DNA of 64,000 nt, taken from contig CP157796.1 in NCBI GenBank assembly GCA_040112665.1, forward strand, positions 870,813 to 934,812, written 5' to 3'. The stretch comes from Oceanicaulis sp. GTDB lineage: Bacteria > Pseudomonadota > Alphaproteobacteria > Caulobacterales > Maricaulaceae. The position numbers and the translations under genes are program-made. This document shows positions 9,801 to 18,018 of this stretch, in pieces (positions within the stretch are counted from its first letter, which is position 1; the number at the start of each line of letters is the position of its first letter). Under the pieces are notes generated by a model that saw only the letters and a list, made by a program, of their open reading frames with translations, was not told the DNA's origin and did no database searches.

Positions 9801-10392
9801 CGGGGCCGTAGGAGCCGTAGCCGATCATGTTGACGTGGACGCCGGCGTTGAAGACGTCCTCGGGGATCGGGCTGAACAGCATGCCGTAGGTCGGCAGGGT
9901 GTAGAGCGGATCGAGAACCGGGATCATCGCGACGTCTTCGGCGGGGAAGTTCTCGTTCGCGAAATCCGCGCCGTCAGGCAGCATCACCGACAGGCCGAAG
10001 CTCAGGCCGTTGCGGGCGTCGATGAACTGGTCGTCGGTGCCGATCCAGTTGAACAGGGCGTCGAACGTGTCCGGTCCATAGGCGATGATCGGCGTGGTGG
10101 ATCCCGAGAAGAAACCCCAGTTGCCGGTCGGCTGGCTGTTGAAGCAGTGCGCCGCGCTGATCACCGTGCGCGGGTTGATCATCGAGCCCGTGCAGTTGAA
10201 GAAGATGTTCCCGCTGGCGCGGTCCCAGGCGTAGATCTGGATGACGCCGTCCCAGGGCGCGGCGAATTCCTGCGCGCCGGCGTCGCCGACATCGTCGCGG
10301 TACGGAATGGCGTGACCCGCGCTGGACAGGCCGGCGGCGATCACGGCGGCGGAGGCGGCAGCCAGAAAGGCTGTCTTCAGCGTCTTCTTCAT
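6835..10392 (-). CDS. Autotransporter with N-terminal trypsin-like serine protease domain
   Basis: 1,185 residues. A Sec signal peptide (about 1-28, AGLSSAGHA) precedes a chymotrypsin-fold protease with a complete triad: H82 in ISAAHC, D153 in EDVAMI and S317 in GGDSGGPL. An Ala-rich linker near 430-560 carries three copies of an N-A-A-x-GLxA-type motif. A beta-helical passenger follows, and a C-terminal beta-barrel of about 270 residues ends in ARFTF with the terminal aromatic needed for BAM insertion. The predicted protein would be secreted and exposed on the outer membrane as a surface protease; substrate unknown. The gene is transcribed alone and ends at a hairpin. Confidence 0.92.
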   Translation of the reverse strand: MKKTLKTAFLAAASAAVIAAGLSSAGHAIPYRDDVGDAGAQEFAAPWDGVIQIYAWDRASGNIFFNCTGSMINPRTVISAAHCFNSQPTGNWGFFSGSTTPIIAYGPDTFDALFNWIGTDDQFIDARNGLSFGLSVMLPDGADFANENFPAEDVAMIPVLDPLYTLPTYGMLFSPIPEDVFNAGVHVNMIGYGSYGPGSTGTVGINGRRRAGENMLGFLGSFNDFFSAVAQSDQSAPGKDNTQMTYWIDFDLPGRTGTCTRGPDSLFGLPDSIECSDWDGASGAFIDGDTVLLPGPSLDLFEGDALPNEVATAGGDSGGPLMAMNLGPNPLILGVLSGGFVDGFYSAAGQEYGSVSYYNPLFAYREWIAENNPYKYVSAAAGDGLWSDAARWSQDMDPGYTCYEGGELVQCTSIEPEQTVNPGTPSLGTVLGLGQPDLSGSAGEPASAAATNFAATGLAANIATGEGATNFAADGLVATVGGGVADDGRMTSGPVEAQAIEAGAAPAPTNNAAAGVLAANLGSGTTEIGRSAIDFTGANLAPATSGPGTIGGFTPNNDYANMAFFDVTLRNAGTTTFDVAFAEIDRLSIANVFAGLDIQAGNELLSLIGAEVFAGNLHVDGALSTREVVLWGGTLSGSGELNLIDFNLLFGNGQLVSGALFNVAGMVTPGDMGAIGDLTIDGDYIQSSAGAAVFDWDGAASDQLIVNGDVSLGGFAGINPIGGYVPTFGDTATVMQYTGALVGDFDGFIDLPGVLTLRSVLSSDSVQLVVDAANFSEIVEFTSPSQRGIADFLDNARDTSYGPLSSIYGQIDLLEGQNLLNALENLVPHEHYQLRRGASAHQTMFMRSMFDMAFAGGSSASAPVAPMAFTAQMMGSEQRMDLNRASLALATQQAAAGPQIQEVGQFRVFGEVGMVNGDVRTTAASGGGDLEGEFGFVGGDYALNEWLRLGASLGYADSTTDQALGGGGMARTDVQSIELAAYALATKGDLTGLLRVAGADHSADQTRSAVVGGVVLPVSGGQDGQTLEATIGASYALRFENGLQVSPYASLTWLETEFDASTSAGSPASLTLAESIDNELVARLGVNLAHSITLFNTVFEPRAYAGVANDRRTENNDVTFVSFNAAPGVVEVDPGVANDTWHEYGASVSTYIRDGFAVSLNFDAVDGQHGALDAESFSIGARFTF

Positions 10393-10423
10393 GGGGTTCC
10401 CCGATCAGTGGTTTTTTGTGAGT

Positions 10424-10478
10424 TGAGCATCACGCTCATCTGGCCCAGAGTTGACCGGCTGGCGCAGTCGGCGTCAAC
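10424..10478. promoter_or_regulatory. Divergent promoter region with two inverted repeats
   Basis: TGAGC-ATCAC-GCTCA (10424-10438) and GTTGAC ... GTCAAC (10450-10455, 10473-10478) lie in the 107-base gap between the divergent protease autotransporter and the small lipoprotein. Either could be an operator for coordinated expression. Support is structural only. Confidence 0.35.
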
Positions 10479-10499
10479 GTCAGACGGGGAGGCGAACCG

Positions 10500-10970
10500 T
10501 TGAAAACGCCGCACTTGCGGCGCTGCTGTGTCCCGAATGTGACACTCGCGCTAATGCTTCTCTCCGCCTGCGCCGCTCCGCCCGGCGAGACCCCGTCAGA
10601 AACCGCACTGGCGGCGGGGACAGATTTCGATGGCCCCCAGGGCGACCCGCCGCAGAACCGTATCGCCCCGCCGCACGGCGAGCGGATTATCCCGGTGGCC
10701 GATCCCGCCGGCGTCCCGCCCGGCGCCTGGACCTCCGCGGCGGGATGCGTTCTCGAAATCGTTGCAGACGGACTCGCCTTGAGCGGGAGCGGTTGCGCGC
10801 CGCCCGTATCGGAAATTGTCGCCTGGCGGATGAGCGCCGAAGCCCCGCTCAGGATCGACTTCCTCGATCGAGACGGCGTCAATATCGCGGACGGGCTTCT
10901 GCTCAGCCGGGACCGGATCGAGCTGCTCGCTCCGGACGGCGGCCGCGAGGCGTTCAGCCGGGTCCGGTGA
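10500..10970 (+). CDS. Small lipoprotein, possible AprI/Inh-type protease inhibitor
   Basis: 156 residues starting at TTG, which has GGGGAGG about 10 bases upstream. The signal sequence ends in a lipobox (LLSAC, Cys near residue 24). The mature part has the spacing of the small beta-barrel AprI/Inh inhibitors: a W near the barrel start, two cysteines (AAGCVLEI ... GSGC) able to form a disulfide, then EIVAWRM and LRIDFLDRDG strands. It is divergent from a serine protease autotransporter, which makes a periplasmic protective inhibitor attractive. Family match is from memory of the pattern and remains tentative. Confidence 0.7.
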   Translation: MKTPHLRRCCVPNVTLALMLLSACAAPPGETPSETALAAGTDFDGPQGDPPQNRIAPPHGERIIPVADPAGVPPGAWTSAAGCVLEIVADGLALSGSGCAPPVSEIVAWRMSAEAPLRIDFLDRDGVNIADGLLLSRDRIELLAPDGGREAFSRVR

Positions 10971-11078
10971 GATCGGGCCGGCCCGCGCCTCGACATTGCG
11001 GCCACCCCTCCGTTAAACCGTCGCCCGACGTCAGACCGCCGCCGCCCCTCGCGCGGCGCGAACCCAGGAGCGACCGCC

Positions 11079-12581
11079 ATGGCCCAGCGCGACATTCACC
11101 ACTTCATCAACGGCAAGGCGGTTCCCGGGACCTCCGGCCGCTTCGGCGACGTCTACGACCCCAACACTGGCGAAGTGCAGGCGAAAGTCGCACTGGCGAC
11201 GGCGAAGGAACTCGGCGAGGCGGTCGAGATCGCCAAGGCCGCCCAGCCGGCCTGGGCCGCGGTGAACCCGCAGCGCCGCGCCCGCGTGCTCTTCAAATTC
11301 AAGGAGCTGCTCGAAGCGAACATGGACGAGCTCGCCCGCCTGCTCGCCAGCGAGCACGGCAAGGTGGTCGCCGACGCGCGCGGCGATCTTCAGCGCGGCC
11401 TGGAAGTGATCGAATTCGCCTGCGGCGTCCCCCACCTTCTCAAGGGCGAATACACCGAAGGCGCGGGCCCGGGCATCGACGTCTACTCCATGCGCCAGCC
11501 GCTGGGCGTGGTCGCCGGGATCACCCCGTTCAACTTCCCCGCCATGATCCCGATGTGGATGTTCGGCGTGGCGATCGCCTGCGGCAACGCCTTCATCCTG
11601 AAGCCGTCGGAAAAAGACCCCAGCGTGCCCGTGCGCCTTGCCGAACTCATGCTTGAAGCGGGCCTGCCCGAGGGCGTGCTCAACGTAGTGCACGGCGACA
11701 AGGAAGCGGTCGACGCCATCCTCGATCATCCCGACATCAAGGCGGTGAGCTTCGTGGGGTCTTCTGACATCGCGCAGTACGTCTATTCGCGCGGCACGGC
11801 GAACGCCAAGCGCGTGCAGGCCATGGGCGGGGCGAAGAACCACGGGATCATCCTGCCCGACGCCGACATGGACCAGGTGGTCAAGGATCTGGTGGGCTCG
11901 GCCTACGGTTCGGCCGGCGAGCGCTGCATGGCGCTGCCCGTCGCGGTGCCGGTGGGCGAGGACACCGCCGAGCGTCTGATCGAAAAGCTGATGCCGGAGA
12001 TCGAGAACCTCGTCCCCGGCGTCTCCACCGATCCGGACGCCGCCTACGGCCCGGTCGTCAGCCAGGCCCACAAGGAGAAGGTCGAGGCCTGGATCGGCAA
12101 GGGCGTCGAGGAAGGCGCCGAGCTGCTCGTGGACGGCCGGAACTTCACCCTGCAGGGCCACGAGAACGGCTTTTTCATCGGCCCCTCGCTGTTTGACCGG
12201 GTGACCCCGCAGATGAGCGCCTACAAGGAAGAGATCTTCGGCCCGGTCCTGCAGATCGTCCGCGCGAAGGACATGGAGGAGGCCGCCCGGCTTCCTTCAG
12301 AGCACCAGTACGGCAACGGCGTGGCCATCTTCACCCGCAACGGCCTGGCCGCGCGCGAATTCGCATCCAAGGTCAATGTCGGCATGGTGGGAATCAACGT
12401 GCCGATCCCGGTGCCCGTCGCCTATCACAGCTTCGGCGGCTGGAAGCGCTCGGCCTTCGGCGACGCCAACCAGCACGGCATGGAGGGCGTGCGCTTCTTC
12501 ACAAAGGTGAAAACCGTCACCCAGCGCTGGCCGTCCGGCGAGGTCGCCGACCAGGCCTTCGTCATCCCGACCATGCAGTGA
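11079..12581 (+). CDS. mmsA: Methylmalonate-semialdehyde dehydrogenase (CoA-acylating)
   Basis: 500 residues, aldehyde dehydrogenase superfamily. It converts methylmalonate (and malonate) semialdehyde to propionyl- or acetyl-CoA with NAD in valine and inositol catabolism. ITPFNFPAMIPMWMF, the Rossmann segment VSFVGSSDIAQYVY, nucleophile C283 in GERCMALPVAV and the GGAKNH motif with Asn where most ALDHs carry catalytic Glu are all diagnostic of the MmsA branch. CAGGAG precedes the ATG. It stands alone, with a terminator directly after it. Confidence 0.95.
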   Translation: MAQRDIHHFINGKAVPGTSGRFGDVYDPNTGEVQAKVALATAKELGEAVEIAKAAQPAWAAVNPQRRARVLFKFKELLEANMDELARLLASEHGKVVADARGDLQRGLEVIEFACGVPHLLKGEYTEGAGPGIDVYSMRQPLGVVAGITPFNFPAMIPMWMFGVAIACGNAFILKPSEKDPSVPVRLAELMLEAGLPEGVLNVVHGDKEAVDAILDHPDIKAVSFVGSSDIAQYVYSRGTANAKRVQAMGGAKNHGIILPDADMDQVVKDLVGSAYGSAGERCMALPVAVPVGEDTAERLIEKLMPEIENLVPGVSTDPDAAYGPVVSQAHKEKVEAWIGKGVEEGAELLVDGRNFTLQGHENGFFIGPSLFDRVTPQMSAYKEEIFGPVLQIVRAKDMEEAARLPSEHQYGNGVAIFTRNGLAAREFASKVNVGMVGINVPIPVPVAYHSFGGWKRSAFGDANQHGMEGVRFFTKVKTVTQRWPSGEVADQAFVIPTMQ

Positions 12582-12605
12582 TTTCAATCCCCTGACGGAT
12601 CGGAG

Positions 12606-12634
12606 ACGCCGGGCCATGCGCCCGGCGTTTTTCG
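12606..12634 (+). terminator. Intrinsic terminator after mmsA
   Basis: ACGCCGGGC / GCCCGGCGT form a 9-bp stem with a 5-base loop, followed by TTTTTCG, 25 bases after the mmsA stop. Confidence 0.85.
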
Positions 12635-12712
12635 TTTTGCCCTTGAGTCCCCGCGCCCGGGCGGTCAGACTTCCTCAGATCGGCTCAGGGGAGAGCCCGA
12701 GGGGGAGACGTC

Positions 12713-14794
12713 ATGACCATCCGCAATCTCGCCGCCGCAGCGGTGCTCGCCGCCTTTACGTCCGCCGCGTTCGCGCAGGAGGACGCCGCGCCGGCCGCAG
12801 ACGCCGCACCGGCTGTGAGCGAAGCGCAGGCCGCGCCCGCCGTCTTGGACTGGCCGGTTCCCGAGCCGGTCGATTTCGTCTGCCCCTTCAAGGGTGAAAT
12901 CGACTACGAGCCCGGTGACATCGCCTGCGGCTTCATCACGGTCCCCGAGAACCGCGAAGACCCCGACACCCGCTTCATCCGCCTGCACTACGTGAAGATC
13001 GCCGCCACCGGCGAGGAGGAAGACTATCGCGAGGACCCGGTGATCTACCTCACCGGCGGGCCGGGCGTGGGCGTGGGCGGTTATGTCGACCGGCTGCGCG
13101 AACACGACCTGCTCGACCAGCGCGACCTTTACATTCTCGAACAGCGGGGCATCGGCGCGAGCGGCGATTTCTGCCCGTTCTACGGCATGACCGAACGCGC
13201 GCTGACGCACGCCGACGACATCGAGGAAGCCCAGCGCAACGCCGAGGAGATCACGCGCAACTGCTTCGAGGCCGCGCGCGCGGCCGGCGTGGACCTCACC
13301 GCCTACAACACGGTGGAGAACGCCCGCGACGTGAAGGCGCTCAGGCAGGCGCTGGGCTACGAGCAGTGGAACGTCTGGGGCATCTCCTACGGCTCGCATC
13401 TGGGTCAGATGCTGGCGCTGCAGGATCCCGACGGGATCAGCGCGCTTGTCATCGACGCTATCGTTCCCAACGACCTGACCGACCTGATGCGGCGGGCGCA
13501 CTGGGCGAACGTGATTCTCGAGAAGGTTTTCACCGACTGCGCCGACGCAGCCGTTTGCGACGGGCTCGAAGCCCGTTTTGAGGCCGCGCTCGATTCGGTG
13601 CGCGACAATCCGATCATCGTCGAGACCGACGACGCGGAGCTGTTTCCCGAGGGAGAGGCGCGGTTCACCGGTTTGATCCTCGCCTTCGCACCCTTTTCCA
13701 TGGCCTACGAGCAGGACGAACACCCGGCCATTCCGGCGGTGATCGATACGCTGGCGCGCAAGTACGAGACCCGCGACGAAACGTTCTTCGAACTGCTCGC
13801 CGGCGGCATGGACGAGGTCGGCCCTGGCGGGCTGACGATCAGCCAGGGGATGAGTTCGGCAATCCGCTGCAATGACGGTTATGTTCACGCCGGGGCTGCG
13901 GCCGCCGAGCGCGACCTCGCCGAAAATCCGCGCTTCGCCGGTCTGATAAGCACGGTGGACGGAGCGCGGTACGCCGCGCGCATGTGCGAGGAGGAGGGTC
14001 TGGCGCCGCGCGACCGGTCCGACTACCGCTTCGTGGAGACGGCGATCCCGACCCTGGTGATCAACGGCGGCTGGGATCCGGTCACTCCTCCTGAGCTCGC
14101 AGAATACATCGCGCCGGGCTTTTCCAACGGCCGCTATATCGAGGTCCCTTACGCCGGCCATGGCCCGACGCGCTCGATGGCCGAATGCGCCGGTCCGGTG
14201 CTGAACGCCTTCTTCGACGACCCCGACCCCGCCGCGCTCGACGCGTCCTGTCTCGAGGAGGGCGTCGCCGCGCCGGTCTATCTCGATCTCGCTGCGACGG
14301 ACGGGCCGATCAAGCTCGCCGCCAAGGCCGCCGACGATCCCAAAAAAATGGTCGTGCCCGGCGCCTGGGCCGGCGCGTCCCTGCTCGTGCTGTTGCTGGG
14401 CTTCGTAATGATCCCCGCCGGCGCTGCGGCGCGCCTTGTCGACCGCCAGCCCGCCACCGAGATCAAGGCCGATCTGGCTGCAGCGCGCTGGCTGGGCTGG
14501 CTCGCCGCGATCGCCGGGCTCGGCTTCGCCGCCCTGACCGGCTACGGGCTCTGGGCGACCAGCGAAGTCTCGATGATCGCCGTGATCGGCGGTCTGCACC
14601 CCGACGCGGCCGCCGCGCCCTGGCTGGCGCTCGCTGTGGGCGTGCTGGGCCTTCTGACGCTGATCTCTCTGGTCATGCGCCGGGCGTCAGGCGGTTCGAT
14701 CCGCATCGGCTCGCTGATCGGGCTGGTCCTGATCGGGGTCGCGGCCGTGGCGCTGGCGGCGTTCGCCTTCGTCTACGATCTCGGCCCGCTCTGA
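12713..14794 (+). CDS. Exported alpha/beta hydrolase (S33/TAP-like) with C-terminal membrane segments
   Basis: 693 residues. Signal peptide (cleavage near AFAQ, residue 21) and an Ala/Pro spacer lead into an alpha/beta hydrolase: oxyanion segment LTGGPGVGVGG, EQRGIGAS, nucleophile S225 in WGISYGSH, acid in NGGWDPVTPPE and His in YAGHGPT. This is the prolyl/tripeptidyl aminopeptidase (TAP-like) arrangement. After about residue 545 there are four hydrophobic segments, unusual for the family, suggesting the catalytic domain faces the periplasm while anchored in the inner membrane. GGGGGAG stands before the ATG. Likely peptide degradation; substrate not deducible. Confidence 0.85.
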   Translation: MTIRNLAAAAVLAAFTSAAFAQEDAAPAADAAPAVSEAQAAPAVLDWPVPEPVDFVCPFKGEIDYEPGDIACGFITVPENREDPDTRFIRLHYVKIAATGEEEDYREDPVIYLTGGPGVGVGGYVDRLREHDLLDQRDLYILEQRGIGASGDFCPFYGMTERALTHADDIEEAQRNAEEITRNCFEAARAAGVDLTAYNTVENARDVKALRQALGYEQWNVWGISYGSHLGQMLALQDPDGISALVIDAIVPNDLTDLMRRAHWANVILEKVFTDCADAAVCDGLEARFEAALDSVRDNPIIVETDDAELFPEGEARFTGLILAFAPFSMAYEQDEHPAIPAVIDTLARKYETRDETFFELLAGGMDEVGPGGLTISQGMSSAIRCNDGYVHAGAAAAERDLAENPRFAGLISTVDGARYAARMCEEEGLAPRDRSDYRFVETAIPTLVINGGWDPVTPPELAEYIAPGFSNGRYIEVPYAGHGPTRSMAECAGPVLNAFFDDPDPAALDASCLEEGVAAPVYLDLAATDGPIKLAAKAADDPKKMVVPGAWAGASLLVLLLGFVMIPAGAAARLVDRQPATEIKADLAAARWLGWLAAIAGLGFAALTGYGLWATSEVSMIAVIGGLHPDAAAAPWLALAVGVLGLLTLISLVMRRASGGSIRIGSLIGLVLIGVAAVALAAFAFVYDLGPL

Positions 14795-14811
14795 GCGCAG
14801 CGCCAAAAAAA

Positions 14812-14839
14812 GCCGCCGCCGGATCGATCCGGCGGCGGC
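14812..14839. terminator. Perfect palindromic terminator between convergent genes
   Basis: A 28-base perfect palindrome (GCCGCCGCCGGATC and its reverse complement) lies between the hydrolase and phhA. The minus-strand reading continues into seven T bases, giving a strong terminator for phhA; the plus-strand side is weaker. Confidence 0.8.
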
Positions 14840-14906
14840 GTCATTCTTCAGTGAAGCCGCCTTCGGTCAGCCGCGCTGTTCGGGCGGCCGGCCGGTCAAG
14901 CTCGGG

Positions 14907-16031
14907 TCATGGGCGCCGGTTCGCGTCGCGGATCGCCTGCATGTGGCTCATCGCGCGCGGTTTTCCCTTGCCGCCGCAGAACTTGTATTCCTGCGTGCCC
15001 TCGCTGACGACCACGTCGGTGTCCAGAAGCGCGGTGGTCGCGTAGGTGAAACCGGCAGGCAGCTTTCTGTAGATCGGCGTGAAGTCGCGCCCGGCCGTGG
15101 CGTCGTGCAGCGCCTTGATGGAGTCGATGACGAAATACGTGTCCTGAAAATCGCTGATCACATAGTCGGTGCGCATCACCCGCTCGGGCACCATCTTGAT
15201 GCGGTGCGGGCTGTCTGAATAGAGCGAGAACAGGGTCTCGTCCGGGCTCGACAGGATGCCCGCGCCGTAGACGCGCAGCTCGCCGTCTTCCTCGATCAGT
15301 CCAAACTCCACCGTGTACCAGTAGATCGCGCCGAAATTCTTCAGACGGTTGTGCTGGATCGCCCGGCGGCCGCCCGCGCCGTAGGCCTGAATGTAGTCGG
15401 CGAAGAACGGGTCCATCAGCATCGGCACATGGCCGAACACGTCGTGGAAGATGTCGGGCTCCTGCAGGTAGAACAGGTCGTCCTCCACCGCCGTGTATTC
15501 GACGTGCTCAGGCGCGCGGCCGGTGTTGGCCTCGCGCACCTTCGCGGTTTTCGGCTTGCCGCCGCGAATGAAGGTGCCGGCGGGAAAGCGCCGGTTCTCC
15601 AGATGCCAGAAGAAGACGTTGTCAGGGATGAGCTCGGGCACGGGGATGACCGTCCAGCCCGTCGCCGGCTCGAGGATGGCGTTGATGTCGGCGAAGTCCG
15701 GAACGCCGTCCCTGAACAGGTGCTCGAGCTTTTCAAAGCCCTTCATGAAGTCGGAGCACGCCCGGCCGGGCAGCATCTTGCGCTGGCTTTCGTAAAGCAG
15801 CCGCCAGCGATGGTGCTCGGCCTCGGTGTAGACCGGCTGGCGCTTGAGCCGCCAGCCGCGCGCCTCGAAATCGCTCTCGTCCAGCCGGTGGCCTTCGGGG
15901 CGGATCGCATAGCGGTGCAACGCTCCGCCCGGTCCGGTCAGGCCTTCGCCCGAATCCTGGGTCAGCGGATCGAAATACGCCTCGCCCATGTCGGGGATGT
16001 CGGTCTCGACGGGTCGGTGATCGTCGTGCAT
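14907..16031 (-). CDS. phhA: Phenylalanine 4-hydroxylase, monomeric bacterial type
   Basis: 374 residues. Tetrahydropterin-dependent iron enzyme making tyrosine from phenylalanine. The iron triad is visible: H196 and H201 in DIFHDVFGHVP and E242 in YWYTVEFGL; PEPDIFHD and the GGRRAIQHNRLKNFGAIYWY helix are also conserved. The frame stays open far upstream, but family alignment and a sensible N terminus favour the ATG at 16031. A C-terminal extension after about residue 320 is longer than in Pseudomonas. Its cofactor-recycling partner PhhB is encoded at 41.2 kb. Divergent from the iron alcohol dehydrogenase. Confidence 0.94.
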   Translation of the reverse strand: MHDDHRPVETDIPDMGEAYFDPLTQDSGEGLTGPGGALHRYAIRPEGHRLDESDFEARGWRLKRQPVYTEAEHHRWRLLYESQRKMLPGRACSDFMKGFEKLEHLFRDGVPDFADINAILEPATGWTVIPVPELIPDNVFFWHLENRRFPAGTFIRGGKPKTAKVREANTGRAPEHVEYTAVEDDLFYLQEPDIFHDVFGHVPMLMDPFFADYIQAYGAGGRRAIQHNRLKNFGAIYWYTVEFGLIEEDGELRVYGAGILSSPDETLFSLYSDSPHRIKMVPERVMRTDYVISDFQDTYFVIDSIKALHDATAGRDFTPIYRKLPAGFTYATTALLDTDVVVSEGTQEYKFCGGKGKPRAMSHMQAIRDANRRP

Positions 16032-16107
16032 GGCGGCCTCCGTCACGCGGGGGGAAGAGCGGATTGTCCGGCGCGAGATGTATCGCCTAGTCTGCCCCCA
16101 AGACAAC

Positions 16108-16167
16108 GCGACATAAAGCGATCGGCTGCGCCGACCGCGGGGGCGACATAAAGCGATCGGCTGCGCC
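16108..16167. repeat. Two perfect 25-base direct repeats in the phhA/ADH divergent region
   Basis: The same 25 bases, beginning GCGACATAAAGCG and ending GGCTGCGCC, occur at 16108-16132 and 16143-16167, offset by 35 bases. They lie entirely in the 157-base gap between the divergent phhA and alcohol dehydrogenase starts. Tandem activator or repressor sites, or a duplicated promoter, would explain this. Confidence 0.85.
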
Positions 16168-16188
16168 CGCAGCTCGAGGGGAGAGACG

Positions 16189-17331
16189 ATGACCAGCGCC
16201 TTCACCTTCACCACCGTGCCGAAAGTCCTGTTCGAGCCCGGATCGAGCGCCCGGCTGGCGGACACCGCCGCCCCGGCGCTGAAGGGCGCGAAGCGGGTCG
16301 TGTTCGTCACCGACGCGGGCGTTCTCGGCGCCGGGCTGGCCGACGCCGCGCTCGACGGGCTGAAGGCGGCGGGGATCGCGGTGCATGTCTATGACAAGGT
16401 CGTCGCCGACCCGCCCGAGCGCGTGATCTTCGACGCCGTCGCAGAGGCGCGCGAATTCGGCGCGGAGGCCGTCATCGGCTTCGGCGGCGGCAGCCCGATG
16501 GACACCGCGAAGGTGCTCGCCGTCCTTCTGAGCGGCGAGCAGGACCTCTCGCAAATGTACGGCGTTCAGAAGGTCACCGCCTCGCGCCCGCCGCTCGTCC
16601 TGCTGCCCACCACGTCGGGGACGGGCTCTGAGGTGACGAACGTCGCCGTGGTGACCACGGGCGCGACGAGCAAGCGCGGCATCGCCGCCGACCCGCTCTA
16701 TGCGGACATGGCGATCCTCGATCCGGACCTGACACTGGGCCTGCCCGCCCACCCCACCGCCTATACCGGCATCGACGCGATGGTCCACGCCATCGAGGCC
16801 TTCACCAATCGCCGCTCGAAAAACCCGGTTTCCGACGCGCTGGCTCTGGCCGCGCTGAAGCTGCTGCACGGCGCGATCCTCACCGCCTGCGCTGACGGGT
16901 CGGACCGCAAGGCGCGCGGGGACATGCTGCTGGGCGCCATGCTGGCCGGTCAGGCCTTCTCGAACTCGCCCTGCGCCGGCGTTCACGCCATGGCCTATCC
17001 GCTGGGCGGGATGTTCCACGTGCCTCACGGGCTTTCGAACGCGGTCGTTCTGCCCCCCATGCTGCGCTTCAACGCGCCGGCCTGCGAGCCGCTTTACGCG
17101 GAGATCTCGGCCCATCTCGGCCTGAGGCCCGGCTCGGCGGGGCTCATCGAGGAAATGGACCGCATCGCCGAGGCGGTCGGCATCGAGCGCCGCCTCAGCC
17201 AGCTGGGGATCAGCCATAACGACGTGCCCGCCATGGCCGAAGACGTGGCGGCGAACGACCGCCTCCTGCCCAACAATCCCCGCGAGATGAATTACGAGGC
17301 GATCGTGGCGATGTACGAAGAGATTTTGTAG
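16189..17331 (+). CDS. Iron-containing (group III) alcohol dehydrogenase
   Basis: 380 residues. NAD(P)-dependent dehydrogenase of the Fe-ADH family acting on alcohols or hydroxy acids. VIGFGGGSPMDTAK is the cofactor-binding segment, LLPTTSGTGSEVT follows, and the metal ligands lie in the GIDAMVHAIEAF and GVHAMAYPLGGMFHVPHG segments (D, H, H, H). GAGGGGAGAG stands before the ATG. Preceded by duplicated 25-base repeats and followed after 28 bases by the toxin-antitoxin pair. Substrate range cannot be predicted within this broad family. Confidence 0.9.
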   Translation: MTSAFTFTTVPKVLFEPGSSARLADTAAPALKGAKRVVFVTDAGVLGAGLADAALDGLKAAGIAVHVYDKVVADPPERVIFDAVAEAREFGAEAVIGFGGGSPMDTAKVLAVLLSGEQDLSQMYGVQKVTASRPPLVLLPTTSGTGSEVTNVAVVTTGATSKRGIAADPLYADMAILDPDLTLGLPAHPTAYTGIDAMVHAIEAFTNRRSKNPVSDALALAALKLLHGAILTACADGSDRKARGDMLLGAMLAGQAFSNSPCAGVHAMAYPLGGMFHVPHGLSNAVVLPPMLRFNAPACEPLYAEISAHLGLRPGSAGLIEEMDRIAEAVGIERRLSQLGISHNDVPAMAEDVAANDRLLPNNPREMNYEAIVAMYEEIL

Positions 17332-17359
17332 GATCGCGCTCAGACACGAGGACCCCGTC

Positions 17360-17674
17360 ATGCGCGATCTCGCCGAGCCCGTGGCCGACATCGAAGAGGT
17401 AGTGAGCCGGCTGAACGCGGCCGCTCCTCGGCTGCGCGCGCTGGGCGTGCAGTCGCTAACGGTGTTCGGTTCGTTCGTGGACGGCGCGCCGACCGGATCC
17501 AGCGATGTCGACTTCGTCGTCAGCCCTCGGCCCGCGACGTTCCGCAAGCTCATCGAGGTCGAAGACGCCCTCGCCGACATCATGATGCGCGATGTGGACG
17601 TGCTCACTCCGGCCGCCGTGAAGCCTTATCTGCGTGAGCGGATCGAGCGCACCGGACGGCGCGTCGCCCTATGA
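17360..17674 (+). CDS. mntA: MntA-type minimal nucleotidyltransferase antitoxin
   Basis: 104 residues. The catalytic motif GSX10DXD is complete: [15 protein letters not shown], with a following hydrophobic strand. In characterised MntA/HepT systems this enzyme transfers AMP groups to a tyrosine of the HepT toxin, silencing it. The ATGA overlap with the hepT gene fits the conserved antitoxin-toxin order. The third acidic residue is probably the D of RDVDVLTP. Confidence 0.9.
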   Translation: MRDLAEPVADIEEVVSRLNAAAPRLRALGVQSLTVFGSFVDGAPTGSSDVDFVVSPRPATFRKLIEVEDALADIMMRDVDVLTPAAVKPYLRERIERTGRRVAL

Positions 17675-18018
17675 ACGACAAGACGCTCCAGCGGCTCCGG
17701 GACGCCCGGCGCCATGCCCGGCTTTCACTCGAAGCGCTCGACCGTTTCGGCGCCGACCTGGTGACCGATGTTTTCGCGAGCCTGGCGCTGGAACGCAGCG
17801 TCGAGATTACTGGCGAGGCGCTCCGGGCGATCATGGAGCACGACCCCGAGTTCGTCGCGCGCGCGCCGGGCCTGCCCTGGAAGCCGGCGATCCGGCTGCG
17901 CACCCGGCTCGCCCACGGCTACTCCAACATCGAGACCGATTTCCTAGTCGAGACAGTGCGCGCCGAGTTTCCCGAGCTTCTCAGCCAGCTCGACAGCCTG
18001 CTCGAGGCGTTCGAATGA
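17671..18018 (+). CDS. hepT: HepT-like toxin of the MntA/HepT module (DUF86)
   Basis: 115-residue all-helical HEPN protein. The RX4HXY motif is intact as RTRLAHGY near residues 86-93, preceded by a conserved PW ([11 protein letters not shown]). In family members this site forms a ribonuclease centre, and its tyrosine is the AMPylation target of MntA. Start overlaps mntA by four bases; stop overlaps the thioesterase start by ATGA, so a metabolic gene is coupled to the TA operon. Confidence 0.9.
   Translation: MNDKTLQRLRDARRHARLSLEALDRFGADLVTDVFASLALERSVEITGEALRAIMEHDPEFVARAPGLPWKPAIRLRTRLAHGYSNIETDFLVETVRAEFPELLSQLDSLLEAFE

Noticed and set aside
6814..10503. Plus-strand open frame of 1,229 codons over the protease autotransporter
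   Set aside because: Shadow frame in a high-GC gene; the minus strand has a complete protease triad, signal peptide and terminal barrel.
12665..14599. Minus-strand open frame of 644 codons over the S33-type hydrolase
   Set aside because: Shadow frame; the plus strand has signal peptide, GxSxG nucleophile and membrane helices.
16032..16310. Longer phhA start, giving a 467-residue protein
   Set aside because: Would cover the divergent promoter and the direct repeats and the ADH start; family length supports 16031.
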